A stretch of DNA of 64,000 nt, from NCBI GenBank assembly GCA_022823725.1, contig JAJEHL010000026.1:434001-498000 (forward strand). The letters run 5' to 3'. This DNA comes from Candidatus Latescibacterota bacterium (GTDB lineage: Bacteria > Latescibacterota > UBA2968). The translations under genes were made by a program, and so were the position numbers. This document shows positions 26,862 through 38,736 of this stretch, piece after piece (the stretch's first letter is position 1; each line of letters starts with the position of its first letter). Under the pieces are notes generated by a model, which saw only the letters and a list, made by a program, of their open reading frames with translations, ran no database searches and was not told where the DNA came from.

Positions 26862-27887
26862 TCACTTCACATTGTGATAGTCCTTATACCACGCGACAAA
26901 ATTTGCGAGTCCTGTTTCTATGGGCGTTGTGGGATTGTAGCCGACATCTCGCATCAGGTCCGATACATCTGCTGCATTATCCGTGAAATCTCCAGGCGGT
27001 ATGGGCATATCTTTTCGGATAGCCTTTTTTTCCAGCAAATCTTCCAATAGCGAGAGGTAATACTCTAATTCTATGACATTGGGATTGCCGATATTGTAGA
27101 TCCGATAAGGGCTTGAACTCGATCCCGGATCGGGACATTGTCCCGTCCATTCGGGGTCTGGCTTTGCGGGATTTGACAATACGCGAGTTACGCCTTCGAC
27201 AATGTCGCTGACGTACGTAAAGCTGCGACGCATCTTGCCGTGATTATAGACTTTGACCGGTCGATTTTTCAGGATGGCGCTGGTCCACAAGTAGGCGACG
27301 CCATCCGGACGTCCCCAGGGTCCATAGACGGAGAAAAAGCGCAATCCGGTTGTCGGAATATCGTATAGATCGCTATACGCATGTGCCATCAATTCATCTG
27401 ATTTTTTTGTCGCTGCGTACAGGCTGATCGGATGATCGACGTTTTGATGGATGTTAGCGGGTGTGGTGGTATTCAAGCCATAAACAGAACTGGAGGATGC
27501 ATAGACCAGGTGTTCGATGCCGCAGTGGCGACATCCTTCCAGGATGTTGAGAAATCCCATGACATTGCTTTTGACGAAGGCTTGGGGATTTTTCAGGCTA
27601 TAGGGCATACCCGCCTGGGCCGCGAGGTTGATGACGTGAGAAAAATGCTCTGCGCGGAAGAGGTTTGCTATTCCCTCTTCGTCCTCGAGGTGCATGCGAA
27701 CAAATTTGAACCCGTCTTTCTGCTTGAGAATGGATAGGCGGTCTTCTTTGAGCTGGGTGTTGTAATAGTCGTTCACATTGTCCAGTCCGACTACCGAATG
27801 ACCCATTTCGAGCAGTCGTTTGGCAAGATGAAATCCAATAAATCCCGCAGCACCTGTTACGAGTACGTGTCGCGCAGCATTAGTCAT
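26862..27887 (-). CDS. NAD-dependent nucleotide-sugar epimerase, UDP-glucuronate 4-epimerase type
   Basis: A 341-aa extended short-chain dehydrogenase. The N-terminal NAD motif VTGAAGFIGFHLAKRL is followed by VVGLDNVNDYYN, which is characteristic of UDP-glucuronate 4-epimerases. The catalytic Ser/Tyr/Lys are in YASSSSVYG and SLYAATKKSDE. The typical family end GYNPTTPIETGLANFVAWY is present. It probably interconverts UDP-glucuronate and UDP-galacturonate for surface polysaccharide. A TTG at 27893 would add two residues; the ATG at 27887 is chosen. No other sugar genes surround it: it stands alone between two near-identical terminators. Confidence 0.9.
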   Translation of the reverse strand: MTNAARHVLVTGAAGFIGFHLAKRLLEMGHSVVGLDNVNDYYNTQLKEDRLSILKQKDGFKFVRMHLEDEEGIANLFRAEHFSHVINLAAQAGMPYSLKNPQAFVKSNVMGFLNILEGCRHCGIEHLVYASSSSVYGLNTTTPANIHQNVDHPISLYAATKKSDELMAHAYSDLYDIPTTGLRFFSVYGPWGRPDGVAYLWTSAILKNRPVKVYNHGKMRRSFTYVSDIVEGVTRVLSNPAKPDPEWTGQCPDPGSSSSPYRIYNIGNPNVIELEYYLSLLEDLLEKKAIRKDMPIPPGDFTDNAADVSDLMRDVGYNPTTPIETGLANFVAWYKDYHNVK

Positions 27888-27961
27888 GTTCAAATCTTAC
27901 CCTTTCAATCGCGGTGAATGCACAGGTTTGGGATTTATATACAAAAAAATAATCATCCTGT

Positions 27962-27995
27962 GAAAAAAAAGCACGCTCTAAACAGAGCGTGCTTT
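27962..27995 (-). terminator. Terminator of the ATP synthase operon
   Basis: A 12-bp stem AAAGCACGCTCT (27968-27979) / AGAGCGTGCTTT (27984-27995) with a GTTT loop on the minus strand, followed there by eight T. It lies 22 bp after atpC and shares the AAGCACGCTCT arm with the terminator at 26815. Confidence 0.93.
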
Positions 27996-28017
27996 CTCAT
28001 TTTTATTTATAGAAATA

Positions 28018-28422
28018 CTATTCAACGCCTGACACGCGCAGGCGCATAAACGCCCGTCCCAGTGCGGCTTGTGCGCGTTCTACATCTACGTCTGGCGTGC
28101 GCTTGTCCAATCGCTCTTGTGCGCGGTCTCGCGCGGCGCGGGCGCGTTCTATGTCAATCTCGTCGCCAAATTCGGCTGCTTCTGCGAGGATTGTTGCACC
28201 ATCACCCGATACATTGGCGAATCCGCCGCTGATGGCGAGGGTGCGCTCGGTGCCGTCTGCTTCCCGGAAGCCGACTCGTCCAATGCCCAGTGCGGCCAGC
28301 AGAGGTTGGTGACGCGCCAGTACGCCAAAACTGCCGTCAACGCCCGGTGCTTGAAAATGCTCAATTTCACCGGAATATACGGTTTTTTCGGGTGTTACGA
28401 TGTCTAATTGAAAAGTGGCCAT
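28018..28422 (-). CDS. atpC: F1Fo ATP synthase epsilon subunit
   Basis: The 134-aa regulatory subunit of the F1 central stalk. The N-terminal beta-sandwich MATFQLDIVTPEKTVYSGEI and PGVDGSFGVLARHQPLLAAL is characteristic. The C-terminal helical hairpin (about 90-134) with DIERARAARDRAQERL can inhibit rotation in the family. It is the last gene of the operon, three bases after atpD and followed by a terminator. Confidence 0.95.
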   Translation of the reverse strand: MATFQLDIVTPEKTVYSGEIEHFQAPGVDGSFGVLARHQPLLAALGIGRVGFREADGTERTLAISGGFANVSGDGATILAEAAEFGDEIDIERARAARDRAQERLDKRTPDVDVERAQAALGRAFMRLRVSGVE

Positions 28423-28425
28423 TTT

Positions 28426-30662
<2,237 letters not shown>

Positions 30663-30680
30663 ATCCGGTCCTTTGTTCTC

Positions 30681-32198
30681 TTATACTGATACGCGGAAGC
30701 CGCGCTTAAAGTTCTCAATTATTTCTGTGAGTTTTTCGGCGTTTTCGTCGCTTAAGTCTTCGCTTTCGCGGATTTCTTCCATCAACTCGCTGTGGCCGAT
30801 ATGCGCCAGCAATTCTCGTTCAAAACGACGCACGTCTTCGGTGGGCAAATCATCGACCAGATTGGCGGCAAAGAGTGCCACGGTGAGTTCTTCCAGCGAC
30901 ATCGGAGAATACTGATCTTGCTTGAGAATTTCGATTAATTTTTCGCCGTGGTTCAACAAGTTCTGCGTTGAGGTATCCAGGCCTTCTGTGCCGAACATCG
31001 CAAAGGCTTTGACTTCGTTGTAGCGCGAGATATCGGCTTTGATGGTTCTGGCAACGGCTTTCATTGCGCTCGTTTGTGCCGAACTGCCCACGCGCGATAC
31101 GGACGCGCCCACGTCCATGGCGGGGCGGATACCCGCGTAGAACAATTCGGGTTTGAGCAGGATCTGCCCATCGGTGATCGATATTACATTGGTGGGCACA
31201 AAGGTCGATACATCGCCTTCCAGGATTTCAATGACGGGCAATGCGGTGAGCGAACCCGCGCCCTGTTCGTCACTCATTTTGGCGGCGCGCTCGAGCAGGC
31301 GCGAGTGCAAATAAAATACGTCGCCGGGATAGGCTTCGCGGCCCGGCGGGCGGCGCAATACCAGTGACATTTCGCGATAAGCCCACGCCTGTTTGGACAG
31401 ATCGTCGTAAATAATCAGCGCGTGTTCGCCCTTGTCGCGGAAATACTCGCCCATTGAGCAACCGGAATAAGGTGCCAGGAATTGAAGCGGGGCGGGTTCA
31501 CTGGCTGTGGCCGATACGACAATGGTGTATTCCATTGCGCCATTGGCTTCCAGTTCGGCCACGACTTTGGCAACTGTCGAAGCTTTTTGCCCAATGGCGA
31601 CATAGATACACTTTACATCGCTATTTTTCTGGTTGATGATGGTATCGACGCCAATCGCTGTCTTGCCCGTTTGCCGGTCGCCGATGATCAATTCGCGCTG
31701 GCCCCGCCCGATTGGGACGGTTGAGTCGATTACTTTTAATCCAGTCATCAGGGCTTCGGTTACGGGCTGTCGATCAATGACACCCGGTGCCTTGCGTTCA
31801 ATGGGTAGTGTCGCTTCGGGGTTGATTGGGCCTTTGCCGTCTATTGGCATGCCGAGTGGATTTACCACGCGACCCAGGAGGGCTTCGCCTACGGGCACTT
31901 CGGCAATGCGTCCGGTGCGTTTGGCCTCGTCGCCTTCGCGGATCAATGTGTCATCGCCAAATAACACACAGCCTACGTTGTCTTCTTCGAGGTTGAGTGC
32001 CATTCCTATAATATTATTGGGAAACTCGACCAGTTCACTGGTCTGCACATTGCCCAGCCCCTGCACGCGAGCTACGCCATCGCCCACCTGCTGTACGGTG
32101 CCGCTTTCATAGACGTCTATGTCAATCCTGGAATCCAGGATTTGCTGTTTGAGCAGTGCCGAAATTTCGTCGGGGCGAATCTGCAAATTCGTCGCCAT
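30681..32198 (-). CDS. atpA: F1Fo ATP synthase alpha subunit
   Basis: A 505-aa subunit holding the non-catalytic nucleotide sites. The Walker A motif [11 protein letters not shown], the signature [20 protein letters not shown] and [17 protein letters not shown] are all present. Length is typical. It is encoded 17 bp after atpH in an unbroken operon. Confidence 0.97.
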   Translation of the reverse strand: MATNLQIRPDEISALLKQQILDSRIDIDVYESGTVQQVGDGVARVQGLGNVQTSELVEFPNNIIGMALNLEEDNVGCVLFGDDTLIREGDEAKRTGRIAEVPVGEALLGRVVNPLGMPIDGKGPINPEATLPIERKAPGVIDRQPVTEALMTGLKVIDSTVPIGRGQRELIIGDRQTGKTAIGVDTIINQKNSDVKCIYVAIGQKASTVAKVVAELEANGAMEYTIVVSATASEPAPLQFLAPYSGCSMGEYFRDKGEHALIIYDDLSKQAWAYREMSLVLRRPPGREAYPGDVFYLHSRLLERAAKMSDEQGAGSLTALPVIEILEGDVSTFVPTNVISITDGQILLKPELFYAGIRPAMDVGASVSRVGSSAQTSAMKAVARTIKADISRYNEVKAFAMFGTEGLDTSTQNLLNHGEKLIEILKQDQYSPMSLEELTVALFAANLVDDLPTEDVRRFERELLAHIGHSELMEEIRESEDLSDENAEKLTEIIENFKRGFRVSV

Positions 32199-32215
32199 GT
32201 TTTGCCTGCCTTCTT

Positions 32216-32755
32216 TTAATCGGACACAAGGCGTTGTCGCAACCGGTTGAGTTGCGTCGCCAGTGTGCCATCAAATACACGGTCGCCGAGCCGCACCACA
32301 AACCCGGCTTTTAATTGTTCGTCTATTGTGGTTTCCAGTCGCACCTGCTTACCAGAATAGGTCGAGAGTTTTGCGATTAATTGCGTTTCCTGTTCAGAGG
32401 ACAGGGGGGCGGCAACCGTCACCTGAGCCGTGGCCTGACCGCGCCGGTCTTCCAATACGGATAGGAAATCCGATAGCAACTCGGGCAGCACGCGCTCGCG
32501 GCGATTGTCGCAAAGCAGCAGCAAAAATCTGAGGGTTATGTCCTCGATTTTTCCGGCGAGCAAATTGTTCAAAACCGCGCGCTTTTGTGCGGATTGCACC
32601 ATCGGATCTGCGACAAATCCCCGCAGGTCTTCTGAGGCGCGCAATAAGTCCGATAATGCCTGCACATCGGCTTCAACCCGATCCAATACCCCACTTTCTT
32701 GCGCGGCATCGATCAGTGCGCTGGTATATCGGATGGAAACGGCTGACTGGCTCAC
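32216..32755 (-). CDS. atpH: F1Fo ATP synthase delta subunit
   Basis: A 179-aa peripheral-stalk subunit. The N-terminal helical domain ([20 protein letters not shown]) binds the alpha subunit. The C-terminal part ends in the family signature [20 protein letters not shown] with LNRLRQRL. It is located between atpF and atpA as usual. Confidence 0.94.
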   Translation of the reverse strand: MSQSAVSIRYTSALIDAAQESGVLDRVEADVQALSDLLRASEDLRGFVADPMVQSAQKRAVLNNLLAGKIEDITLRFLLLLCDNRRERVLPELLSDFLSVLEDRRGQATAQVTVAAPLSSEQETQLIAKLSTYSGKQVRLETTIDEQLKAGFVVRLGDRVFDGTLATQLNRLRQRLVSD

Positions 32756-32769
32756 ACAAAACTCCGAAC

Positions 32770-33264
32770 TCAGGAATGTTCTGGCATGCGGTTGATGAAA
32801 TCATCTACGATTTTTTTGTTGTGCTCATCGTCCAAATTTTCCTCCAGCAATTGTCCCGCAGCGAGAATGGCCAGTTCGGCTGTTTGCTGACGCAATGTCT
32901 GGAGAGCCTGATTGCGCTCTTGTTGTATGGTGCGACGCGCCTGTTCGAGAAGCTGTTGGGCGTCGGCTTCGGCGCGTTCTTGCACGTCCCGAGCGACCAG
33001 TTCGGCGTCTTCGCGCGCTTTGTTAATCGCAGCTTGAGCTTCTGCCTGCGCCTGTGCGAGTGCCTGTTTGTTCTCTTCGGCGGACCTTTCGGCTTCGGCA
33101 CGGGCTTTATCGGCTTGCTCGAGTGCTTCGCGGATGCGCGTTTCTCGCTGGTCGAGTGCCGACAATAGCGGTCCCCAAACAAATTTTTTCAAGACGAGCA
33201 AGACGAGCACAAATGTGATGAGCGTCCAGATAATCAAGCCGGGGTTTGGACTCAACAAATCCAT
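32770..33264 (-). CDS. atpF: F1Fo ATP synthase b subunit
   Basis: The 164-aa peripheral stalk. It has one N-terminal membrane helix ([20 protein letters not shown]), then a long charged coiled coil (about 35-150) rich in Ala, Glu and Arg. This is a single b subunit with no b' paralogue in the operon. It lies 14 bp before atpH. Confidence 0.95.
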   Translation of the reverse strand: MDLLSPNPGLIIWTLITFVLVLLVLKKFVWGPLLSALDQRETRIREALEQADKARAEAERSAEENKQALAQAQAEAQAAINKAREDAELVARDVQERAEADAQQLLEQARRTIQQERNQALQTLRQQTAELAILAAGQLLEENLDDEHNKKIVDDFINRMPEHS

Positions 33265-33302
33265 TGTTATGTCTCTCTTTCACCCGCTCTGCGGGCGGTC
33301 GT

Positions 33303-33566
<264 letters not shown>

Positions 33567-34364
33567 TCAATGCTCCTGATGAATACACAGGCCCACAAAC
33601 AGGGCGGTCAGGAGCGTGAATACATAAGCTTGAAGAAAACCTATGAAAATTTCCAACATGTACATTACCAGTGCAAAAGCAATGGAAATGGGTGAGACAA
33701 AAAGACCGAGAATAAAAATAATGCCGATCAAAGACAATATTACGACGTGACCGGCCAGCATATTGGCAAAGAGACGGATGCACAGTGCAAATGGTTTGGT
33801 CAAGAGGCCCAGAAATTCCAGCGGGATCATGAGCGGTAGCAATGCAATGGGTAAATTGGGGGGAATCAAGCCTTTAAAAAAACCGAACAGGCCATTGTGT
33901 TTGATTCCGGCGCCGAGCATCATTGCAAACGAGATGCCTGCCAGCGTAGCTGTTACGTTGATATTGCCGGTTGCGGTTTGTCCAAAGGGTATTAATCCCA
34001 ATAGATTGCAGAAGAGGACAAAGAAGAAGAGCGTCATTAAGAACGGCATGTATTTCGGCCCGTCCCGCTCTCCCAAGTTGGGTATGGCGACATCGTCGCG
34101 GATAAATATGGCGATGGCTTCAATCGCGTTGGCAAAGCCCGAGGGTATGAGTCCGCGTCGTTTTGTGGAAATAATCAGGGTGAGAATGAGTAATAGAGAG
34201 GCGACCCACATCATGACCAGATGGCCCGTAATAGACATATCAATGCCAAAAAGTTCAATATGGGGTAGGGGGATATGGAGTGGACCGAGGTGTAGCTCGT
34301 GATGGTCTGTGATATGCTCGAGGATGAAACTGCCGCTACTTTGCTCCTCTGCCTGTGCTGCCAT
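33567..34364 (-). CDS. atpB: F1Fo ATP synthase a subunit
   Basis: A 265-aa stator membrane subunit with several helices. The conserved Arg is in LCIRLFANMLAGHVVILSL, with EFLGLLTKPFAL before it. It forms the proton half-channels with the c ring. It starts three bases after the stop of the small membrane protein gene and ends 28 bases before atpE starts. Confidence 0.95.
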   Translation of the reverse strand: MAAQAEEQSSGSFILEHITDHHELHLGPLHIPLPHIELFGIDMSITGHLVMMWVASLLLILTLIISTKRRGLIPSGFANAIEAIAIFIRDDVAIPNLGERDGPKYMPFLMTLFFFVLFCNLLGLIPFGQTATGNINVTATLAGISFAMMLGAGIKHNGLFGFFKGLIPPNLPIALLPLMIPLEFLGLLTKPFALCIRLFANMLAGHVVILSLIGIIFILGLFVSPISIAFALVMYMLEIFIGFLQAYVFTLLTALFVGLCIHQEH

Positions 34365-34367
34365 CCG

Positions 34368-34757
34368 TCAGACTCCTGAATTATTGGCTTTGTTGGGCGG
34401 GCGCCCGACGAAGAACCGAATTTCTAAAATCTGAAACACTACGTAAAATAAAAATAGTGAAAGAGTCAAGCTAAAAACGTGAAGTTTAACTAATTTTAGT
34501 GCGACAAAAAAGAAAATCAGTACAATAATTAGGCGAATCCCCATTCCGCCGAATACGACGGTCATAAATGTGCGGTTATCCCGGCGCAGACCCCACATTG
34601 CGAGATAGGCACCTGCGAGTGCATTCAGGGTGCATATCGCACACCCAACGCCTGCGGCAATGAGGACATTTGTTCCTTTCCAGAGGTAGAGTGGGTAGCC
34701 TCCGAGGACCCACGCGACCAACAAGACGATGGCTATTTGTTTGACGAAAGATCTCAC
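34368..34757 (-). CDS. Small membrane protein, ATP synthase accessory (AtpI-like)
   Basis: A 129-aa protein with four predicted membrane helices (IAIVLLVAWVLGGYPLYLW; VLIAAGVGCAICTLNALAG; IRLIIVLIFFFVALKLV; LTLSLFLFYVVFQILEI). Its position directly before atpB and its topology match ATP synthase subunit I-type proteins, which help assemble the c ring or carry Mg2+. Sequence similarity by eye is weak, so this is a context-based call. Its start overlaps the previous stop (ATGA). Confidence 0.7.
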   Translation of the reverse strand: MRSFVKQIAIVLLVAWVLGGYPLYLWKGTNVLIAAGVGCAICTLNALAGAYLAMWGLRRDNRTFMTVVFGGMGIRLIIVLIFFFVALKLVKLHVFSLTLSLFLFYVVFQILEIRFFVGRPPNKANNSGV

Positions 34758-35008
34758 GTATCTTCCTCCGATTTGCGGTTCATTTTTAAGACGACTTTAA
34801 AGAAGTGGTAAAATCCCGCGGCAATGCCTATCAGACCACCGATTAAGGTCCACAGGGGCGAGGTGTCAAATTTGCCGTCTGCCCAATGTCCCGCAACTAC
34901 ACATAGCAATATTGTCGCGATGAGTTGAATGCCCAGGGTTAAATAGGGGCCGACGCTGCGATAGGCCTGGGCGAGGGATGAGGGTTTGTCTGAATGATGT
35001 TTATTCAT
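34754..35008 (-). CDS. AtpZ/AtpI family protein
   Basis: An 84-aa protein with two membrane helices (LTLGIQLIATILLCVVAG and LWTLIGGLIGIAAGFYHFFK) and the family motif GHWADGKFDTSPLWTLIGGL. It is the first gene of the ATP synthase operon. The ATG at 35008 is preferred over the one at 35029 because the family begins just before the first helix and AAAGG lies upstream of it. AtpZ with AtpI can form an ion channel supporting ATP synthase assembly. Confidence 0.85.
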   Translation of the reverse strand: MNKHHSDKPSSLAQAYRSVGPYLTLGIQLIATILLCVVAGHWADGKFDTSPLWTLIGGLIGIAAGFYHFFKVVLKMNRKSEEDT

Positions 35009-35032
35009 TTTGGATGGCCTTTCATCCATAGG

Positions 35033-35064
35033 CGAATCAACGAATCAGCGAATCAGCGAATCAG
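35033..35064 (+). repeat. Tandem octamer repeat (CGAATCAG)4
   Basis: Four head-to-tail 8-bp units: CGAATCAA followed by three CGAATCAG, in the gap between the ATP synthase operon and the DUF6785-type gene. A second tandem of CGTCTATT-like units lies at about 35139-35158 on the other side of the palindromic element. Confidence 0.85.
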
Positions 35065-35082
35065 GTAATGTACATGAAAGCC

Positions 35083-35115
35083 GTCATTGCGGCATGGTTT
35101 TAGCCGCAATCCAGA
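35083..35115 (+). repeat. Dispersed inverted-repeat element, copy 2
   Basis: Perfect 8-bp arms ATTGCGGC (35086-35093) / GCCGCAAT (35103-35110) around a 9-nt loop, preceded by GTC and followed by CCAGA. It is the cleanest of three copies (others at 13685-13717 and 51459-51520). It can fold as a hairpin in RNA. Confidence 0.85.
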
Positions 35116-35160
35116 GGTTTTGGGCGGTTGGGCGGGGTTCGTCTATTCGTCTATTCGTCC

Positions 35161-37146
35161 TTACCAATGGTGAACCGAATGCCCGCTGCCTGGAAACCAG
35201 ATGGTATCTACTGTTGCCGAGATTGCCACGCCGAGGATGAATCCGACGAGGATGCCGAGAAATAAGGGTTGGCCTTTGCGGTACAGGGCGATGCCGCCGA
35301 TTTGCAGGATGAGCAGTTTGCACAGCCATACGAGGAATATTGTAAAGATCGTTCCCCGCACAGCCTGGGTTTCCATGATGGCGAATCCAACGGGATGCAA
35401 AGGCCACCAGGATACGCGATACCGCAAGAATGTCAAGAGTGCCATTCCGGCTGCGCCAAAGCCGAAGAAGCCAATTCGCTTCCAGTCGGGGGGGTTAAAG
35501 GTTTGCATCTGTCGGATCCAGTAATCGAAGATCCGCGGGTGTGTGCGAAATTCAAATGCTCTGAAGTTATACGCGCCTGTTTCATAGCCCAGATATAGTG
35601 TGAAGGCGACTGATGAGATGGCCGCTGCTATACCGGCGAGTACCAGGGCAATGGCTATCATGCGTTTGCGTCCTTTTATGGCTGCTGTGATCCACGAGCA
35701 ATGCGCCATGCTGGCCATGGCGAGGCTTTTGGCGTCTGTAAAGTACGCGAAAGAGAATGCAAAATTTGCCATGCTCGTCGCCGGGATATTCGCCGAGCCG
35801 AGGGTGTAGAGGGCGAAGGTTGGGGGCATCATGGAGCCGCGGAGATAGACCAATCCGCTTTCGGCAATGACGCGGGCGATGCCGACATACAATATGCCCA
35901 TGCCGATTAAGAAGGGTATGATTACGTACCAGGCCATGCCCGCGGTGTGTAGCCATCCGATGATGAATAATAATCCGGCCAGGCCCCCTATGCCGGCAGT
36001 GCGGTAGGACATGAGTTCTTCGGCGTCGTCTAATGTCTTTCGCCCTCTGATGGCGTGCCAGACGCCTTTGAGGTGTTCGCGTCCCATCCACAATCCCAGG
36101 CACAGCATACATGCGAGTGCGCCAAATGCCTGCCACGCATTGGCTGCGTGTGTTGAGGACCACAAGCCGGGTGTTCCAATGGTGTACCCGATGCGGTTAA
36201 AGGTATAGACTTCGGCTACGACGAGTAAATAAAAAAACCAGATGGAAAAGAGTACATCCAGGCTGGTCCAGTAGGCAAATCCCGCGATAAAGAATTGTAT
36301 TCCGATATAGAAGTACCGATCTGGAATATATCGGCTGATGTGCAAGAATGTGACGCCGTCGCCTGCTCGCGTGATTGGTATTTTGGGGAAGTCGGGCATG
36401 AAATACGACAGGATATTCCAGCATATTACGGTGAGTGGAATTGCCATGCCGATCCAGAATGCCGGGCGTCCTACGAGGGGGGGCCATATTTTTTTGTTTT
36501 CTTCTCGTACGAGTTCCAACGCGACCTGTGCCGCGGGAAAGGGCAGTTTTTCGTGTTCGGACCATTGCCGCCGCAAAATTACGGCGATGCACAAGCAGGT
36601 CCAGATGATTGCGCCTGCAAATGCAAACCACCAGAATAGGGGGACGATCCAGACTTCCCACGGTATTGCATGGCCGGGCGGCAAACCTTCGAAGAAGAGG
36701 CGCATGGCCCCGTTGTCATCTGTGGGGAATAACCAGTGCGGCAAGTGGGGATGGAGAAATTCGGACCACCGATTTTGCGCGGAGGCAAAATAATAGGGGG
36801 TTGCGAGGTGCCCCATGATCAGGCCGGTGAAATTCATGAGGGGGAATAATGCGCCTACCAATCCCATAGAGAAGACGATGGCCATTTCGAGGGGGGAAAA
36901 TGCGGCGCGGGGCCAGAATTTTCGCAAGAGTACGTTCAGCCCCAGGGATAGCAGTACAAATGGGATCATGAGTGCCATCGCCATGTAGCTGAAGACCATC
37001 TGGTTGATGTGGATTACATAGAGTCCGTAGATGGGCCAGGTGTTCACGGTTATGACGAGTCCCAGTCCCAGCAAGACACAACGCGCGGTTACGCGGTCGC
37101 GATTGGGCAAGGCTTCGGTGTTGTTTACGGGTTGTGCGAGTGCCAT
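35161..37146 (-). CDS. Multipass membrane protein, DUF6785/DUF6784-type
   Basis: A 661-aa integral membrane protein with about 14 hydrophobic segments and a short cytoplasmic N-terminus MALAQPVNNTEALPNRDRVT. It is a paralogue of the protein at 53630-55606: both start MALAQ, share FYYAS..NRW / PYYFASAQNRW, the motif Y/FFEGLPPGHAIPWEVW, E..LPFP/LTFP after a QW segment, a WWPLHPVGFA segment near the end, and a C-terminus GHSVHHW. I know such proteins only as uncharacterised families from Planctomycetes and Latescibacteria-like genomes; their size and topology recall oligopeptide (OPT) transporters. The ribosome-binding site is AGGAG. Its substrate is unknown; the neighbouring sugar dehydrogenase is 24 bp upstream on the same strand, so they may be cotranscribed. 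Confidence 0.75.
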   Translation of the reverse strand: MALAQPVNNTEALPNRDRVTARCVLLGLGLVITVNTWPIYGLYVIHINQMVFSYMAMALMIPFVLLSLGLNVLLRKFWPRAAFSPLEMAIVFSMGLVGALFPLMNFTGLIMGHLATPYYFASAQNRWSEFLHPHLPHWLFPTDDNGAMRLFFEGLPPGHAIPWEVWIVPLFWWFAFAGAIIWTCLCIAVILRRQWSEHEKLPFPAAQVALELVREENKKIWPPLVGRPAFWIGMAIPLTVICWNILSYFMPDFPKIPITRAGDGVTFLHISRYIPDRYFYIGIQFFIAGFAYWTSLDVLFSIWFFYLLVVAEVYTFNRIGYTIGTPGLWSSTHAANAWQAFGALACMLCLGLWMGREHLKGVWHAIRGRKTLDDAEELMSYRTAGIGGLAGLLFIIGWLHTAGMAWYVIIPFLIGMGILYVGIARVIAESGLVYLRGSMMPPTFALYTLGSANIPATSMANFAFSFAYFTDAKSLAMASMAHCSWITAAIKGRKRMIAIALVLAGIAAAISSVAFTLYLGYETGAYNFRAFEFRTHPRIFDYWIRQMQTFNPPDWKRIGFFGFGAAGMALLTFLRYRVSWWPLHPVGFAIMETQAVRGTIFTIFLVWLCKLLILQIGGIALYRKGQPLFLGILVGFILGVAISATVDTIWFPGSGHSVHHW

Positions 37147-37170
37147 GAGGTGTAGTGCTCCTGAATGAAT

Positions 37171-38568
37171 CTATCGCTCTTCACTCAGCGTCAAGCGCAA
37201 GATCGCATCGGGCTGGTTGAGTACTACGTACACTGCGCCGTCTGGTCCGGATATGGCTTCGCGCACCCGTCCCGCGTTTTTCAGGATTACTTCTTCGTGC
37301 AGGACGCGATCTCCGTTAATGGAGAGGACGCGCACGTCTTCGTATTTTAAGGATGCTACGAGCAATTTGTTTTGCCATTTGGGGAACATGTTGCCCTGAT
37401 AAAAGTTGATGCCGCAGATGGCGATTGATGGTCGCCAATACAGGGTTGGTTGTTCCATCCCGAGTTGGTGCGTGCGGTCGGATACGATTGTGCCGTTGTA
37501 GTTGAGGCCGTAGGTGATTTCAGGCCAGCCGTAATTTTTTCCTATGGCAACGACATTTAGTTCGTCACCGCCCATTGGTCCGTGTTCGCCGTCCCATATT
37601 TTTCCCGTGATCGGGTTGACTGCCAGGCCCTGGGGGTTGCGATGGCCATAGGAATAGATGGTTTTGAGTGCGCCCTCCTGGCTCACAAAGGGATTGTCTT
37701 TGGGGATGCGTCCGTCTGTGTGGATGCGGTGGACTTTGCCGTTTGGTCGAGTTAGATCTTGTGCCTGGTTTTGTACGCCCCGGTCTCCGATTGCAAAGTA
37801 GAGGTATCCATCTGCGTCGAATACGATGCGGGTGCCGTAGTGATGCCGGGTGGTGAGATAGGTGTCATGTGGGGCTTCGTAGATTACTTGCTGGTTGACA
37901 TAGGCGTTGTTCTCGATGTGACCGCGCACGAGGCGCGTCATTGCAGGGGATCGGCGCTGCCCTTCAATGCGGGTGATTTCATGGCTGTAGGCGAGGTAAA
38001 TCCATCCGTTTTCAGCGTAATTAGGATCTATTGCCACGTCCATTAATCCGCCCTGTCCCTCATGGACGACTTGAGGTGTTCCTGCAACGGGGTCGAGGAG
38101 TTTGCCGTTTTTTACCATTCGCAGCGTGCCCGGACGCTCGGTGATCAATGCGGTTTGTGGGTCGATGAAGTCGATTCCCCAGGGGATTTTCAGGTCCTGG
38201 ACCCAGATATCGATATTTATGTCGTAGTCGAGTGTTTGTATGAAGTCGGGGGGCGGGGGTTTGGGTTGGCCCACTTCTTTTTCTTGTTGTTCGATAAAAT
38301 CCACGATCATCGCGATTTGTCTGTTCGTGAGTTGTTTTTCATAGCCCGGCATGCCTAAATCTGTGAGTCCGTTTTTGATGTTGCGGATGCGATAGCCGCG
38401 TCCGTCCCCGTATTTCCAGATGCCATCGACCATGCTCGGTGCATTGCCCCCTCTCAGGTCGGGTCCGTGACACTGCGCGCAATATGTCGCGTACAGAGCT
38501 TTTCCGTCTTGTGCGAATGGGGAGTGATGCAATAGGCTCAAGATACAGATCAGGATAAGGTGTTTCAT
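37171..38568 (-). CDS. Cytochrome c - PQQ-dependent sugar dehydrogenase fusion
   Basis: A 465-aa periplasmic protein. The ATG at 38568 follows AAAGGAA and starts a signal peptide (MKHLILICILSLLHHSPFAQ). Residues 20-100 are a class I cytochrome c with the heme site YCAQCHG and an axial Met in GMPGYEKQ. After a Pro-rich linker comes a six-bladed beta-propeller of the soluble aldose/glucose-sorbosone dehydrogenase family (IPWGIDFIDPQTALITERPG; HEGQGGLMDVAIDPNY; IGDRGVQNQAQD; YSYGHRNPQGLA; GEHGPMGGDELN). It should oxidise a sugar or alcohol with PQQ and pass electrons to its own heme. The DUF6785-type gene lies 24 bp downstream. Confidence 0.9.
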   Translation of the reverse strand: MKHLILICILSLLHHSPFAQDGKALYATYCAQCHGPDLRGGNAPSMVDGIWKYGDGRGYRIRNIKNGLTDLGMPGYEKQLTNRQIAMIVDFIEQQEKEVGQPKPPPPDFIQTLDYDINIDIWVQDLKIPWGIDFIDPQTALITERPGTLRMVKNGKLLDPVAGTPQVVHEGQGGLMDVAIDPNYAENGWIYLAYSHEITRIEGQRRSPAMTRLVRGHIENNAYVNQQVIYEAPHDTYLTTRHHYGTRIVFDADGYLYFAIGDRGVQNQAQDLTRPNGKVHRIHTDGRIPKDNPFVSQEGALKTIYSYGHRNPQGLAVNPITGKIWDGEHGPMGGDELNVVAIGKNYGWPEITYGLNYNGTIVSDRTHQLGMEQPTLYWRPSIAICGINFYQGNMFPKWQNKLLVASLKYEDVRVLSINGDRVLHEEVILKNAGRVREAISGPDGAVYVVLNQPDAILRLTLSEER

Positions 38569-38597
38569 GTGGGTTCCTTTGTTGGTTGGGAGATGGG

Positions 38598-38692
38598 TTT
38601 GGTTCATAGGGTGGTTGGTGCAAAACTACCCATCCCCATTTACAATTGTTGCCCCATCAAACGTTTGGTTCATAGAGTGATTAGTGCAAAAC
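38598..38692 (+). repeat. Two 29-bp direct repeats in the dehydrogenase/cyclase divergent promoter region
   Basis: TTTGGTTCATAG..TGGTTGGTGC-type units at 38598-38626 and 38664-38692 match at 26 of 29 positions, with a 66-bp period. They lie between the leftward dehydrogenase gene and the rightward cyclase gene, where operators would be expected. Confidence 0.8.
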
Positions 38693-38736
38693 GCGCTTGA
38701 CGCTCATGAGATTTCGTCTATCTTGATTGCTGAGTT

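Noticed and set aside
32770-33264. Possible second b' subunit in the ATP synthase operon
   Set aside because: Only one b-type gene is present; the other small membrane genes match AtpI/AtpZ-like accessory proteins.
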